From the NCBI RefSeq assembly GCF_018143015.1, contig NC_054747.1:30932733-30996732 (forward strand): 64,000 nucleotides of DNA. The letters are read 5' to 3'. The stretch is from Lytechinus variegatus (taxonomy: Eukaryota > Echinodermata > Echinoidea > Temnopleuroida > Toxopneustidae). The notes beneath the pieces were generated by a model. That model was given only the letters and a program-made list of their open reading frames with translations, was not told where the DNA came from and did no database searches. This document shows, piece by piece, positions 24,841 through 38,520 of this stretch (position 1 is its first letter; every line of letters starts with the position of its first letter). Position numbers and translations under genes: made by a program.

Positions 24841-25095
24841 CCAAGTGCATGGCCAAAACGAGCAGGCGGGAGCAGCGAACCGTGAAATCATTTTGCATAA
24901 TAATAATGACCCTCTCATGCTCGCGAAGCTGCCCGACATCATAAGCCGTAGGATAATATCCACCATCTACCTAGACCACGGGCTTCCACCGTACATTGCA
25001 ACCGTCCACCGGCCGGTTTCTCCCGGACACTACTGGCCGCTGCGCTGTGCTGTCATGTGGAAGTCGAAACGAAATGCACCGACCTAACCAAAATG
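24841..25095. other. Small GC/CpG-richer pocket, possible unrecognised exon or promoter
   Basis: In an AT-rich setting this 250-base block is CpG-containing and is open on the plus strand (HGLPPYIATVHRPVSPGHYW within it) and partly on the minus strand. No protein family or convincing splice pair was recognised. Confidence 0.25.
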
Positions 25096-26611
25096 TGATG
25101 ACGTACGTCGTCGCTTACTCTTCATCTACAGTAGAAAGCACGTGTGTATTTTGAGTAGTGACGTAACAATACTCTGCCAAATTATCTTCAGAGAATGATG
25201 ATACAATGATTGTGAATGTTAAGCATATAGACTTCCTGTACGTCAACGGAGTGATCTTATTTTCATGAACAATCAATGATTTAGTGTGCGTTGCAGCATG
25301 ATTATTATGAAAATAAACAGATTTTATTTCAATATGAGCTACAGAGGCTACATGAAAATACGCCTTCCTTATCAAATTTCGTTGACAAAAAACTAAATCG
25401 AATTTCAAAAAACAGGAGGTCAACGCCTTTTTTTTTTCATTTTCCATGCAAACAAGGATTTGCCGTTTTTTAACTTCTGAGAAGACATCAATGAACTTCA
25501 GGTCTTCAGTTCATCAACATAAAAGTGAAAAATATTTTTGATTAATTCACCATTTTGGATGCAGACGATCAGTTCCAATGCCAAATAACAGCGCCTGAAT
25601 AATAGCCTGTGCTGGTTGGCGTATATACAAATGGAATTAATCGCCATATTGCTGGACATTGGTCAACGTAATTTGGCCATACACTTGACCAATTCAAGCT
25701 ATTCTCCAGCCACATTCATCATCGGACAATCGGGGGATATAGAGTCCGGAGATAAAGCCCAAGGAAATCCTTCATTTTCGAATAGAAATAATATAAATAT
25801 TTTCGTTTGTCAAGGTCGCGCATGCGTCATCCATTATTGTATGATTGATCAGCCTAGACTGAGATACCAGTCGCTTTTTCAAATCTCTTTGCTTGATATA
25901 GGAACGACTAACTTGCTCATGTATAAAACTAAAATAGCGCATTCATGACATACGAATGAATCTTAAAAAACTTTGCTACTTACAATTTTATACAGAAAAT
26001 CAAGTATTGATCATTCTATAGGAAGATAAATGGTATATTTCATTTCATCATTAATATTTTTTTCTACTTTCGACAAAGTATATATCCCCGTAAATGTTAT
26101 TGGGAAAATGAGCAAGATTATAAAGACAAAAACAGAAAGAAGGTTAAGAGTGCGAGATAGAAATTTGCCTTAAATTAATAAAGGGGTGAAAATTCAGGGG
26201 AAATAAAGATGGTTAATTGGGGTAAAATAAAGAGACTGAAATACAGATAGGGGTTAAAACATGAATTGGTATTAATGGATGTAGTCTCTACCGATGATAT
26301 TAAGTCGAATAGATGCTGGAATAAATATTAATGACCGGCAAAAATCAAAATCATTTGCAAGGGAAATTCCCTCATCTGTAGGAGTTGATGAAAATTGTGA
26401 TTTATAAGAGATATAAGTTAATCACCCTTCTAATCTGCACGGAGGGGGGGGGGGGACCTCGAAAAGAATGTAATAAAGATCTCATAGTGGACCGGAAGAT
26501 GAAAGGTCGACTTTGTGTCAGGAGCCCTGAGTAGTTTGAATAAAAAAAAATTGTGATAAAATGAGATGAAGAGGAAGAGCAAACGAAAAAAAAAAGAGGA
26601 TTTGCAGAGTG

Positions 26612-26690
26612 AAAGAAGGAAAGAAATAAATAAAGAAAGAAAGAAAGAAAAAAAGAAAAAAAGAAAAAAAGAAAAAAAGAAAAAAAAACA
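26612..26690 (+). repeat. (GAAA)n-type tract
   Basis: GAAAGAAAGAAA followed by AAAAAGAAAAAAAGAAAA units. Confidence 0.85.
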
Positions 26691-27929
26691 CGATGTCCAA
26701 TGATATATATACCTATTGGAAGGTGTGTTACAGTGTGTTCACAGTGTTGCACACAATGTAAAATCACATTATCGAGTTGTCCCCAGTGTGAAAATATTTG
26801 CATTATGACTTAATTTAATATAAAATGCCTACAAAAATATTTCTTTTTATGTAATTTCCATTTATAACACCAACGTGATTGTACATGATACGGGATGCAA
26901 TTACTTTGTGTTATCTAAAATCGAAGTTTGATTTTGATTTAAATGAAAAGTTTAAATCAACTTGCAGGACAAAACAAGGAAATGCGAGTCTAGGGCTGCA
27001 TTTTGGCATTTTTTTTAATTAACACCCCCCCCCCTAGTTTTCGTTATCATTTTCTTTTTAGTTGTGCTTCTGTAGGACTATGGTAGGACGAAAGAGGGGA
27101 AATGTTCCAGAACAGAAGCCATTATCAAAAAGCGCAAAAGAAAAAAAGGGACGGGAAAGAAAAATTGACGAAAAGGAAAAGAAAAATTATGTGGATGGTT
27201 GATCTCGACATGGACCTACTAGGTAAGTCCAAACCCTCCAGCTGGCGTCAGATACTATAGACATGCTAGAAGGGACGCAGTTGTAAACTCTAGCCCATTG
27301 TTTCAGAAGGGGCAATATTTTAGGAATTGCTCGAGTAGAGTGTTCATAGATACGTCACTGTGTTTTATTCCATCTTCAAAGTCAGGGTCAACAAACTATT
27401 GTAATCACACATGCAGACACAACCTGAAAATTAGCAGGAATTTGGCGGGAGAGTGTCATTGATTTCGCGCCAAAATTTATGTACTTTCTATGACACTGAT
27501 TGATGAAGCAGACGACACGGAAAATGTCATCACTTGCCACTCTGCAAGAAGCTAACAGGTGACAGGCGTTGGCTTCAATTATACCTGGGATAGAAATCAT
27601 GATAATTGGGTTACATGTGACATCTTGTGTATCATCCAACCAGTAATATGGAAAAGTGAACCTTTATCTCAGTGGGCACAGAAAATTGATCGATTCTGTT
27701 TGCAGACGGTTCTTTACAATCACCCCGTCCCTTCCCTCCCCCTGAGAAAAGGGCGAAATAAAAGGGGTATTTCTATTCTGCCAGGGTTATTGGAGTTCGA
27801 ATTGGCAAATTCACCCCCCCCCCCTTCGGCCCTGAACTTTGTCTGCTTACTATTCTCTATATATTTTCCAACGCCTTCTTTTTCATATTCCCAGGTTTTC
27901 AACTACTACGAAACGCTATTTATTTTACT

Positions 27930-28024
27930 TCTTCTTTTTCTCCTTGTTCTCCTTCTTCTTCTTCTTCTTCTTCTTCTTCTTCTTCTTCTTCTTCTTCTCC
28001 TTCTTCTTCTCTTTCTCCTTCTTT
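27930..28024 (+). repeat. (CTT)n microsatellite
   Basis: An uninterrupted TTC core at about 27951-27996 with imperfect flanks. Confidence 0.9.
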
Positions 28025-30985
28025 CGATCCCCTTTATGATAGTCCTTCCTCAATCCTTTCCTATCGGCTTCCATTTCATAAATCCATATTTTATCACAAG
28101 AGGGCGACCGTCATTGCCGTCTACAAGTTTAGAACTTTCGATTTTGGTGTCGTCGTAAGAAAAAAAGAGGGATTAAATGAGGATGATGAGGCCAAAAAGA
28201 AAGTGAAACAAGAAAATGAGAAAATCGTCACAACTATTTTTCAATAACAATATCAATAAAGAGAATGGAGATAATACGTAATCGAAATATCAAATAGAAG
28301 AATCTATAGCAAGACTAACTATTTCATCGTTAATAGAGTCATTGAACCCTCGATAGGAATCTCCTAACATGGGATCTCTTTCAAATTCGTAACGCCTCTT
28401 GGCCTCAAAGCCATTATTAATATTTCTTTGAAATCATATTCATGCCCGCATGTCTTTAGAATGATATTTTTCTGACCCAGTTTGATCGCTTTAAAGTCAA
28501 GCCATGCATATCCGAAATATAAAAATAAAAGGGCCGAAATTTGTTTTGAAAGAGAGAACGTGGTCCTGATGAGAATGGAATGGCGCAAAATGGTAAAGAA
28601 CGAGAGGGAGGAAGAAAATTTGGGTGCTATTGTAGAGATGGACATGGAAAAAAATTGTTAGGTAAATAACCCAAGCAATAACAATTGAAATCAACATCAA
28701 GGTAAATTGTTTTGTATCATTGTTATTTTTTTCTTATTTTGTCCTCCACTTTTCCTTTTGAAGAGGCCACACATTGGAATCTGTGATTATCTTTTAGCAG
28801 CCTCCTCCAGTATCAACCTGTTTGCATTAGAATCGTGTTAAGTTGTATATACGTAATTACATGTATTTGTAATGTGTTAATTCATATATCGAGATGAGCA
28901 TGAAATGAAATCGCATCAAATCGTATCAGATCAAATCAAAATAAGTTTACCAACAGAAATGTTAGTTAAGTAATTCTAAAGTGACTAGTCAACATTGTTC
29001 AAATTTTAACAAATATCAGTTTGATGTACTTATATGAATCATATATATATATATATTTTTAAAATCTGAAATACATTTTTTAGAAATGTATTTCTTGAAA
29101 AAGAAATTTTGTGATGAAATATAATAAGCCAACATTTTTCAGATAAATTCATTTCAATTATCGATTCTAGTGATGGCAATTTCAATATATCCTCGTTAGT
29201 TTCTTGATTATTTTTCTTCATATTTTGGTTAGTATACACCTGTACTTGAAAATGGAATATAGGCCTATTACGGCCATTTAAAAAAAAAAAAACAACGAAC
29301 ATGTATGTCTCTGAACCTTTATTTGTGATGGGGCCCCAGCCCAGGTCGTAATTACTATTTAAAAAAAACCCCTACATTTTTAGAGTACACTCGAAATCAT
29401 TTCGAAAGATAATTCATTAATACAATTCTTTAAATTGTGTAAATACTTATAGAAAGTTTTGAATGGGAAATCATGGATTCTTGAACAAACATGGATTTCA
29501 TATGACCCACCCCATAGAAAAAAGGTGTGAACAAAGTCTTTAATTTGTTTTCCTTGTGATCACGGTGTAAATTTTACAAATACAAAATGAAATCAACAAA
29601 TATAAGAGACATAAGTCTAAACTCATACCATTGTGAAATTGTCTCTTCGAGGATATTCTCATGATCCAAGTTTATTTTGTAAGGAAAATAACAAAGTTAT
29701 GGAATTTTAAAGATTTGCATTATTCCGGTGAAATAGTTCTCGGCATTGCTTCATGAATATTCAATGAACAAACTGATACCATATCCCCACTTGTTCTTTT
29801 GTATTTTATTGTATGAAATTAAGTTTATTCAATTCTTTTCCTTCAAGAACCAAATGTATTGGAATAACAACTGATTAAGTGCATTAGATATTCATTGCTG
29901 CAAATTATTTCATTAAAGGGTGAAATATCATTCACAAGGGAGAAATATCATTCACATATGTATGAAACACTGAAACAATTATGATTTCATGTAATGGCAT
30001 CAGTAAAAGGAAAGTGGGGATGTGACATCATCAGCCCATCTAATGAATATTCATGACGACGTGCATATAACTGTTTTCACAATTGCTGAACTATATATAA
30101 CTTGGCTATTTGTTATCAGCAGCAGCTCTCTAAATTTTATTCTTTTTATAATAGACACAAATATTTTCAGCCCGGAGCATCCCTTTAATGGATTATCTAC
30201 TGTGTAAATAATAAACATGATAATAGGCCAGAATGAGGGGAGTTTTTTTAAACATTTTTAAAAAAAATCAAACGCAACTTTTCATATCAAATGCAACTTG
30301 ATATTCAACTAATCAGAGGCGTGCATATTCAGGACTTGCAATAGATTGATTGTTTTTTTTTTTTGGGGGGGGCAGGATTGGGGTCCCAGCCAGCATGTCC
30401 TGTATACCAAACGAAGAAGGGCTCACAAGTCGAAATGGAAATAATTCAATCTGCTTTGGACAAGCAGATATGGACACATGTATTTTGAATATTTTCTAAC
30501 TTTGATCTTTACATTTTGGCCTATAATCAATCAGACAACTACCAAATCCCGCAGTGTATTCATATAGGACATGTCGTCTTTTTTTGTTCTATGGTTTGAA
30601 CGTTTTATTTCCACCAACAATCAGTTTATCAAAATTGAGTGATTGAGATGAATTTGTGTGAATTTTTGGAAGAATGCCATCGTGTTATTCACGCATATCA
30701 ATCAAAGAAATCGGAGAAAACTAATAAAAAGTACAGATTAAAACGTGCCAACGAACTGGGTTGACCCAAAGCATCTTCCATTCACCCACAATTTTCATCC
30801 CGTCAAGCGATTGTATAGACAAATATTTCATGTTATTCAGACTTTAACAAAAGCATATTATAAAGCATATTCTCACGCAGTAAATCTATACATTGATTTG
30901 TTTTGTGACAAAAAAATGTAGTTACAATCACCCTCCGATACAAAAGTTAATATTGGGAGCCGTGGGATTGTGATACTGATGGTAC

Positions 30986-31220
30986 TAGCGGTGGCGTTTA
31001 TTATGGTGGTGGTGGTAGTGGTGATGATGCTGCTGCTGGTGGTGGTTGTGGTGCCTGGTATAATGATGGTGGGGCTGGTGGTGGTGATGTGCACATGGCG
31101 ATGCTAATGGTGCAGTTCGTGGCGGAGGTGAATGGTGGTTGTAGTAGTGATGTTTGTGATGGTGGTGGCGATGGTAGTGGTGGTGGTGTTGATGGTAGTG
31201 GTGGTGCTTGTGGTGATGAT
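30986..31220 (+). repeat. (GGT)n/(GAT)n minisatellite-like tract
   Basis: An irregular run of GGT, GGC and GAT triplets. The same type of tract resumes at 33021, beyond the left arm of the giant inverted repeat, showing that the arm interrupts it. Confidence 0.85.
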
Positions 31221-33020
31221 CAGTGGCGAATCCAGAGGGGGGCGCCCCGGGCGCGCGCCCCCCCTATTTTCGCCGGAATTTTTTTTTTTTTTTGATGGTT
31301 ATATTTACTGGATTGGTACAATGTAGTCAATTTCAAGGGCTAGATCTAGTCAAAACTATATTTTAACTTACGCTCATGGCCTTTGTGTTCGCACAAATGC
31401 ACCTCTTCATATTGTATTGCAATATGTAAATTCCGGAATTCCAGGGCGCGCAAGTCGATTGGTTGGAAAGTTGCACCACTTGTAATCGGGAGTTGCAGTG
31501 CAGTGACCAGTGTGAAGATGTTGGATTGGATATCAATTTTTCCCGAAATTTTGTGTTTTTTGTAACATGCGTTTGTCTGTCTTTATGGCAAATACATGTA
31601 AATTGTAAGTAACAGATCGCGAGAGAAAGTGTCAACGATGCGAATGATAATGTCTATCCCCGAGATTATTCTTCACTCAAAGATGAAGCCCTATATCGGG
31701 CGCCACGTGCGCAGCATTATCATTCTGCCTTGGTCATGTACGTTTTCACTGAAATGTATAGGTCAGACATATTTGTATTTAATGTAAACTAACTTTTACA
31801 CTTTCTGGTAGATTCAGAGGCATATTATCCAGGGCGCCCCAACTAAGTTTCGCCGAAGCAATCATTCCAACGAATTATCAAGGAGCAAAATTGTATATTC
31901 TCAATCACCAGTCGACCCCACTCCGCGTTTGCTGTGTATAGGCAGCTATATGTCAGCGTAAGGAGCGAAGATTTTATGTGACGGGGGGGGGGGGGGGGGA
32001 GAATAAAAATACTTTCGTGCTGGGGAAAAACGTCCCGAGGACACATTGTGTATTGTTAAAAAATAGAAATTGTGACATTAACCCCCCCCCCCTTACCCCA
32101 TTTTTAATGTTTGATAATCTATAGGTTTGCTGATTACAATATATCTTTTTAAAAAAATTGCCAGCAAAATCGAAAAAAAAATAGTTTTAAAAATCTAGGG
32201 GGGGGGACGACCTTCCCCGAAATATTTGAGGGAGAACACGTCCCCCGCCCCCCCCCCCCCCCCCCCCCCCCGACCGCTGCCGATGATATGCGCGTAAACC
32301 CAAATCCATCTGACCAAGGAGGTTGGTGGAAGACAGATTTCCCCCTCCCTGATGTGTTCCTCCGCGCACCCGTCCGATTGACGTGACTTGAGGCAAGCTA
32401 TACGCGTGCACGTGCTCATACTTTTTTGTACAACTCAATTCTGACGTCGGTATACTGGAAAGGATGCCGTACTGAGAGTTTTACTGTCATCATACTCGAA
32501 GTCGAAGTCGCAATCTCTGTGTTATGCAAGTGGCCGTGGTGGAGCTGGACAATGGCAGAGAAGAGAAAGCCCCAACAAAGCAGCATTGCCATACGACTAA
32601 ACAATTCTCGTTTGAAACACACAATGTAAATACACAAATGACAATAAACAGAATGGATTATTCGGAACTTATCGATTACAAGTCTCAGTTTCGTATCATT
32701 TAAATTTGACGTTTCAATCACACGATGCAAGCAAGTGAAGAGCCTTTGCCAAATGTATGTTTTGAATGACCGCTTATACGGTGTGTGACTGGAAACCAGC
32801 TCCTAAATGAGTCAGTATGTGTCTTTTATTCATGAAGTTACAGTGATTTAAGTGTGCATTTTTCTTCTAAAGGTGCTCTCAAAATACGACTTTTGGACAT
32901 GATTTTTTGAAAAAGTCCTTGCCGTGGGAGGGGGGTATCCCCCCTCCCACACCCCCGCTCAGTCGCTTCGCTCCCTCGCCGCTGGCGCCCCCCTATTTCC
33001 AAATCCTGGATCCGCCCCTG
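31221..33020 (+). mobile_element. 1.8-kb non-autonomous element, left arm of the giant inverted repeat
   Basis: Begins CAGTGGCGAATCCAGAGGGG and ends CTGGATCCGCCCCTG. Reversed, the end reads CAGGGGCGGATCCAG, so the element has its own imperfect terminal inverted repeats of the CAGNGGCG type (hAT-like by end sequence). It lies in a GGT/GAT tract, with ATGAT on both sides. Long C runs at 32084 and 32248-32270. No transposase was recognised. It is almost identical to 33894-35686 read in reverse. Confidence 0.85.
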
Positions 33021-33893
33021 ATGATGGTGGTGATATGCACAAGTCATGGGGATGGTGTTAATGGTAGTGGTGGTGGTTGTGGTGATGGTGGTGGTGATGG
33101 TGGTAGTAGTGATGATTGTAGTGTTGATGGTGCACTGGTGGTGGTGGTGGTAGTGGCTATATGTGCAAATGATGATGGTGGTAATGGTGGTGGCTGTGGT
33201 GGCGGTGATGGAAATGGTGCACGACGCATGGAAATCATGGAGAGAAGTTGGTATGATGAATCAAAACATGGGGTATTTGAAAAACTTGATTCATAAAAAG
33301 TCAAATGCCAGCGAAAATGTTCAGCTTTGTAAGTTTAAATTCTCATTTTGTGATAGATTTTACATAATACTCAGAAAACGGTGTCATTTATCATTTCCCC
33401 CTCTCACTTTCCTTTATTTTCTCCCCTTTTCTGAATTTTCTTGGTCATAGAACCGCAGCTTTGGGAGGGATGAACAAAAAACCAGCACTTGTTGTGCGTT
33501 TTGGTGATATTGCGCTTACATATCGCAACACTGCTTTCGTTAATATAGTTACGAAACACTTTATACATAAAAATTATAATGTTTAAAAACCGTGTATGTT
33601 AATAATCCGCCTCTAAATCAACAACGCTTGCACCATGGAGCTATAACTTGCCTGTACCATGGTTTGCATGTATTCAACTTTCTTATTAGGTCGATGTAAG
33701 TGAAGGGTCGTTCACTAGGTTATTGACCCTCTAAACCAACAACCTACAAATAAAAACAGAATTAATGATACATATCAAACTAAATCATCTCCTTCAAAGG
33801 TAAAATCGTTCAGTATTTCATCTTTTATTTGCAATCTATAGGAACACCTGCAAATGGACAATGGGAGCATCGTTTTTTATTAGGATCCCAGAC
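33021..33893. other. Spacer between the palindrome arms
   Basis: The first 200 bases continue the GGT-rich tract seen before 31221; the rest is AT-rich. No gene was recognised. Frames such as 32907-33296 read through the GGT repeats. Confidence 0.6.
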
Positions 33894-35686
33894 CAGGGGC
33901 GGATCCAGGATTTGGAAATAGGGGGGGCGCCAGCGGCGAGGGAGCGAAGCGACTGAGCGGGGGTGTGGGAGGGGGGATACCCCCCTCCACGGCAAGGACT
34001 TTTTCAAAAAATCATGTCCAAAAGTCGTATTTTGAGAGCACTTTTAGAAGAAAAATGCACACTTAAATCACTGTAACTTCATGATAAAAGACACATACTG
34101 ACTCATTTAGGAGCTGGTTTCCAGTCACACACCGTATAAGCGGTCATTCAAAACATACATTTGGCAAAGGCTCTTCACTTGCTTGCATCGTGTGATTGAA
34201 ACGTCAAATTTAAATGATACGAAACTGAGACTTGTAATCGATAAGTTCCGAATAATCCATTCTGTTTATTGTCATTTGTGTATTTACATTGTGTGTTTCA
34301 AACGAGAATTGTTTAGTCGTATGGCAATGCTGCTTTGTTGGGGCTTTCTCTTCTCTGCCATTGTCCAGCTCCACCACGGCCACTTGCATAACACAGAGAT
34401 TGCGACTTCGACTTCGAGTATGATTACAGTAAAACTCTCAGTACGGCATCCTTCCAGTATACCGACGTCAGAATTGAGTTGTACAAAAAAGTATGAGCAC
34501 GTGCACGCGTATAGCTTGCCTCAAGTCACGTCAATCGGACGGGTGCGCGGAGGAACACATCAGGGAGGGGGAAATCTGTCTTCCACCAACCTCCTTGGTC
34601 AGATGGATTTGGGTTTACGCGCATATCATCGGCAGCGATCGGGGGGGGGGGGGGGGGGGGGGACGTGTTCTCCCTCAAATATTTCGGGGAAGGTCGTCCC
34701 CCCCCCCTAGATTTTTAAAACTATTTTTTTTTCGATTTTGCTGGCAATTTTTTTAAAAAGATATATTGTAATCAGCAAACCTATAGATTATCAAACATTA
34801 AAAATGGGGTAAGGGGGGGGGGGTTAATGTCACAATTTCTATTTTTTAACAATACACAATGTGTCCTCGGGACGTTTTTCCCCAGCACGAAAGTATTTTT
34901 ATTCTCCCCCCCCCCCCCCCCCCCCGTCACAATAAAATCTTCGCTCCTTACGCTGACATATAGCTGCCTATACACAGCAAACGCGGAGTGGGGTCGACTG
35001 GTGATTGAGAATATACAATTTTGCTCCTTGATAATTCGTTGGAATGATTGCTTCGGCGAAACTTAGTTGGGGCGCCCTGGATAATATGCCTCTGAATCTA
35101 CCAGAAAGTGTAAAAGTTAGTTTACATTAAATACAAATATGTCTGACCTATACATTTCAGTGAAAACGTACATGACCAAGGCAGAATGATAATGCTGCGC
35201 ACGTGGCGCCCGATATAGGGCTTCATCTTTGAGTGAAGAATAATCTCGGGGATAGACATTATCATTCGCATCGTTGACACTTTCTCTCGCGATCTGTTAC
35301 TTACAATTTACATGTATTTGCCATAAAGACAGACAAACGCATGTTACAAAAAACACAAAATTTCGGGAAAAATTGATATCTAATCCAACATCTTCACACT
35401 GGTCACTGCACTGCAACTCCCGATTACAAGTGGTGCAACTTTCCAACCAATCGACTTGCGCGCCCTGGAATTCCGGAATTTACATATTGCAATACAATAT
35501 GAAGAGGTGCATTTGTGCGAACACAAAGGCCATGAGCGTAAGTTAAAATATAGTTTTGACTAGATCTAGCCCTTGAAATTGACTACATTGTACCAATCCA
35601 GTAAATATAAACATCAAAAAAAAAAAAAAAATCCGGCGAAAATAGGGGGGGCGCGCGCCGGGGCGCCCCCTCTGGATCCGCCACTG
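33894..35686 (-). mobile_element. 1.8-kb non-autonomous element, right arm of the giant inverted repeat
   Basis: The reverse complement of 31221-33020 with few differences: homopolymer lengths, a substitution near 34424 (GATTACAG versus GATGACAG) and a 1-base indel near 34452. A 90-codon open frame is the same in both arms (31363-31635, 35274-35546), but the longest frame (34183-34710, no ATG start) is broken by the indel in the left arm, so coding is doubtful. The flanking 8-mers do not match, so it may be an inverted duplication rather than an independent insertion. Confidence 0.85.
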
Positions 35687-37958
35687 CAGATTTTCTTTGT
35701 TACGAGAAGTCGAGGCACAAAAGTTTCTCGTTTTGTGCATCGTTTTGTTATGAAAAACCCTCCCTCCGTTCGCATTGTTGCGCGCTGAAATACCCACAGA
35801 CTCTCCTCAAATATTTGTGTCGTATTTTTTTGAAAAATTCAATAGAGATGACATAGTTTAATGGATGAGAATCCTTTGAAAGTAGCGTTGTAAAATTTTG
35901 ACTCCTTTTCAGGATTTTAAAATGGACTTTATCTCTCGCTCTTTTATCTCTCTCATCTTTGGATTGTATCGCTGTCTGGGTTCATTTTTTTATTTCTTTT
36001 TTTTGGCAGCGAGTAAACAAGCTATCGTAGTCTGCGATTATAGTCAATTTATCAGGAAAATCAGATCTAAAATGTGTGATTTTATTGCCAAACTTCTTTC
36101 GATAGAAAATCACTGGATATATGAGGAGCGGATCCAGGATTTTTTTATCAAAGGAGGGGCACATTTTCCCGAGGAAAATTTGACAAGCAAAAAAAAAAGA
36201 CAAAGGGATTTAGCCAACATTAATGGTACTTCATCCACGAAAAAATATTGACAAGAAAAAAAAGTATTTACTTTCAAAGGGGGCACACTTCTATTTTAAC
36301 GGCATTTTTACATTACAAATTTTAATTTTGCCTCTCAAAGATTCATACGCAAAAAACCTATATGTATGAGGACATGCCTAGAAATATTTTGCCGAAATTA
36401 TGCAAAGTTTTGATATCATAATTTTTTTATTCCTTGTACGATTTGAAATTTTCAGCGTTTTTTTTTTTTTGTCTGGTTTTATTTTATCTTGTCAAAACAT
36501 ATTATTTTCAACCTAGAGTACTCCTTTAATCACTGCAAATACCTGCTTCGACTCACCTCGAAAATGACAAGTGACAAAAGCATAACACCTGAGTTTTTCT
36601 CTAAAGAACCGGACTATAAATTGGCTTTGCTCGCCAATTTTGGACTCAGACCAGATGATTAATATTGGAGATGATTTCTCCTTTCCTCTTTATCCTGTCT
36701 CACGTTCATTTAGAGAGAAAGGGAAATGATGATATGATGTCATACGTCACGTGACTCTCTCGGGTTTGGACAGATATCAAAGGTCATTGACCGAGCTTGG
36801 GTAAGTGAGAAATGAATTAAAGTGAACTTAAGGTGAACTTCCCCTTTAAGACTGTTTTGCTTGTTTTGTTCAAATTTATTTCATTTCATTTATTGATTTT
36901 TGCAACATTTTTCATAACAAAATTCTGGACAAGAAAATACATATCTGAAACTTGACATCAAGATAATGAACAATAATTTTGTATATAAATCCTCAAACAT
37001 ATCTTACATAAATGAAAATCATTAGGTGGTATTTTCTGTTGCACAATAAATAGGATGGTTGCACGGGTCGTCACAAAAGCAAAGCTTGAAAACGTAACAA
37101 CCCTGGTATTTTTGCGTTCAAAACACAAAAGAAAATACATGGAATAATTATAGGCCTAAAGACAAATTTTCTTATCAATCAATTATCAGATAAATACAAG
37201 AAAATTGTTATGGAAAATAACTTCTGAATCGCTTTTCAAAATTATTAGGTGTGAATGCATGGCCACGTTATTATGTCTTATGAGTTGCTATGAACGATCG
37301 TTGCATTCTTTAAAAGATTTTAGTATTTTAGGAGCCATTCCTTTTTCACCTTGTTTTCTAAATAACTCTAACTTTGCTAACCTGATTTGTTTGGAAAATG
37401 TCATTAACCCACTTTGACACGCTGCCTGTGGTCACTGCACGACCAGATCTAAAATCTTATTATAAACTAGTTCCCGTCACATTCGAAAGGTATAAGCTGA
37501 ATAATGGTCAAGTTTGGAGAAGATTTTATCAAGCTTTCATAAAGAGTTCAACCACGATAATTTGGCCTTATGCCGTAGATTATCAAAGAAGAAAATGTTT
37601 TATTTTTATTTCATTTGAGAAACTAAAAGTTGCTTCAGTTTTGGAAACTTATGAAATTGTTGTCAGACGAAAGAGAAAATAGGTCTGATCCTGTTGTTTT
37701 ATTCTCAACATTCAGACATTTGAAGATAAGCTATGTACAACGTCATTTTACGTTCTGAAGTGTATATAATAATACTTGTGTTCCGTTATTCTAAAAAAGA
37801 ATATCCTCAGGCCTTTTTTCACGGCAGTATAGAGGGCGTTTGTCTCAATTGATATTGGTAGGAAGAAGTCGGAGAAATTATGTATTTTTTATAACACTTT
37901 TTATGTTTAATTTATTTACTGGAGTAATGATTTTAGTTTGAGCCCAAAATATTATGAT

Positions 37959-38136
37959 AAATGATGATGATGCTGATGGTGACGCTGATGATAATGATGA
38001 AGATGAATGATGATGTTACTGATGATGCAGAATGATGATGATAACGATGATGATGACGATGAAGATGATTATGTAGGTGGCGATGATGATGATGGTGGTG
38101 GTGATGATGATGGTAATGATGACGGTGATGATAAGG
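37959..38136 (+). repeat. (GAT)n-rich microsatellite
   Basis: Irregular GATGATGAT with GAC and GGT interruptions; its plus-strand translation is poly-Asp. Confidence 0.85.
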
Positions 38137-38415
38137 CTTTTGCTGATAATGGCTATAATACTGGTGATGATTCACACATAGACTATTAATTACGGGAGAA
38201 TTACATATTTCAAGTAAAGAAAAAAAACGACCCCCCCCCCCCCCTCTAACTAGATCGGTGTATGATGGCAGACGGCCATCGGACATCTAATTCCCAAGAA
38301 ATGCATTCTTACACTACCTAGGGAATTAAGGGTTTCCCCTCGGTATAGGTCTGGGGTACCGGATATCATGAAGGCGCTCATTTCCTGGACCCCTCGATCG
38401 CCTCTGACTAATGCA

Positions 38416-38520
38416 ACAGTCAAATCAGCGAAGCCGAATCCAAACCGATCGATCGGTATGTTATTGGTAATATCGTAACAGTTTTGATCGTGCTAGAATC
38501 GGTTCTGTTTGTGTGACTGT
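38416..38520. mobile_element. Short inverted-repeat element with ACAGTCA ends
   Basis: ACAGTCAAATCAGCG at the left and TGTTTGTGTGACTGT at the right; internal CCGATCGATCGG palindrome and GAATC / GATTC pairs. Related to 14118-14222. Confidence 0.45.

Larger units (their letters stand above)
25096..31220. other. Long gene-free stretch with microsatellites
   Basis: AT-rich sequence holding a G run at 26443-26455, a GAAA-rich tract (26612-26690), a CTT run (27930-28024), C runs near 27026 and 27814, and a GGT-rich tract (30986-31220). No recognisable coding sequence; the 133- and 199-codon open frames here are translations of low-complexity tracts. Confidence 0.6.

Noticed and set aside
27559..28158. 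A 199-codon open frame
   Set aside because: Its core is a poly-Leu stretch from the CTT microsatellite and it has no ATG start at the given position; the rest shows no motif.
34183..34710. A 175-codon open frame in the right arm of the giant palindrome
   Set aside because: It starts at a TTG, ends in poly-Gly encoded by a G run, is broken by a 1-base indel in the left arm, and has no recognisable domain.
31221..35686. A single large transposon spanning both arms
   Set aside because: Each arm has its own terminal inverted repeats and the outermost flanks show no target duplication, so two element copies fit better.
37398..37682. A 94-codon ATG-started open frame
   Set aside because: No motif, no splice context and no codon-composition signal; within what chance allows in AT-rich DNA.
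37959..38189. An Asp-rich protein
   Set aside because: It is the translation of a (GAT)n microsatellite.
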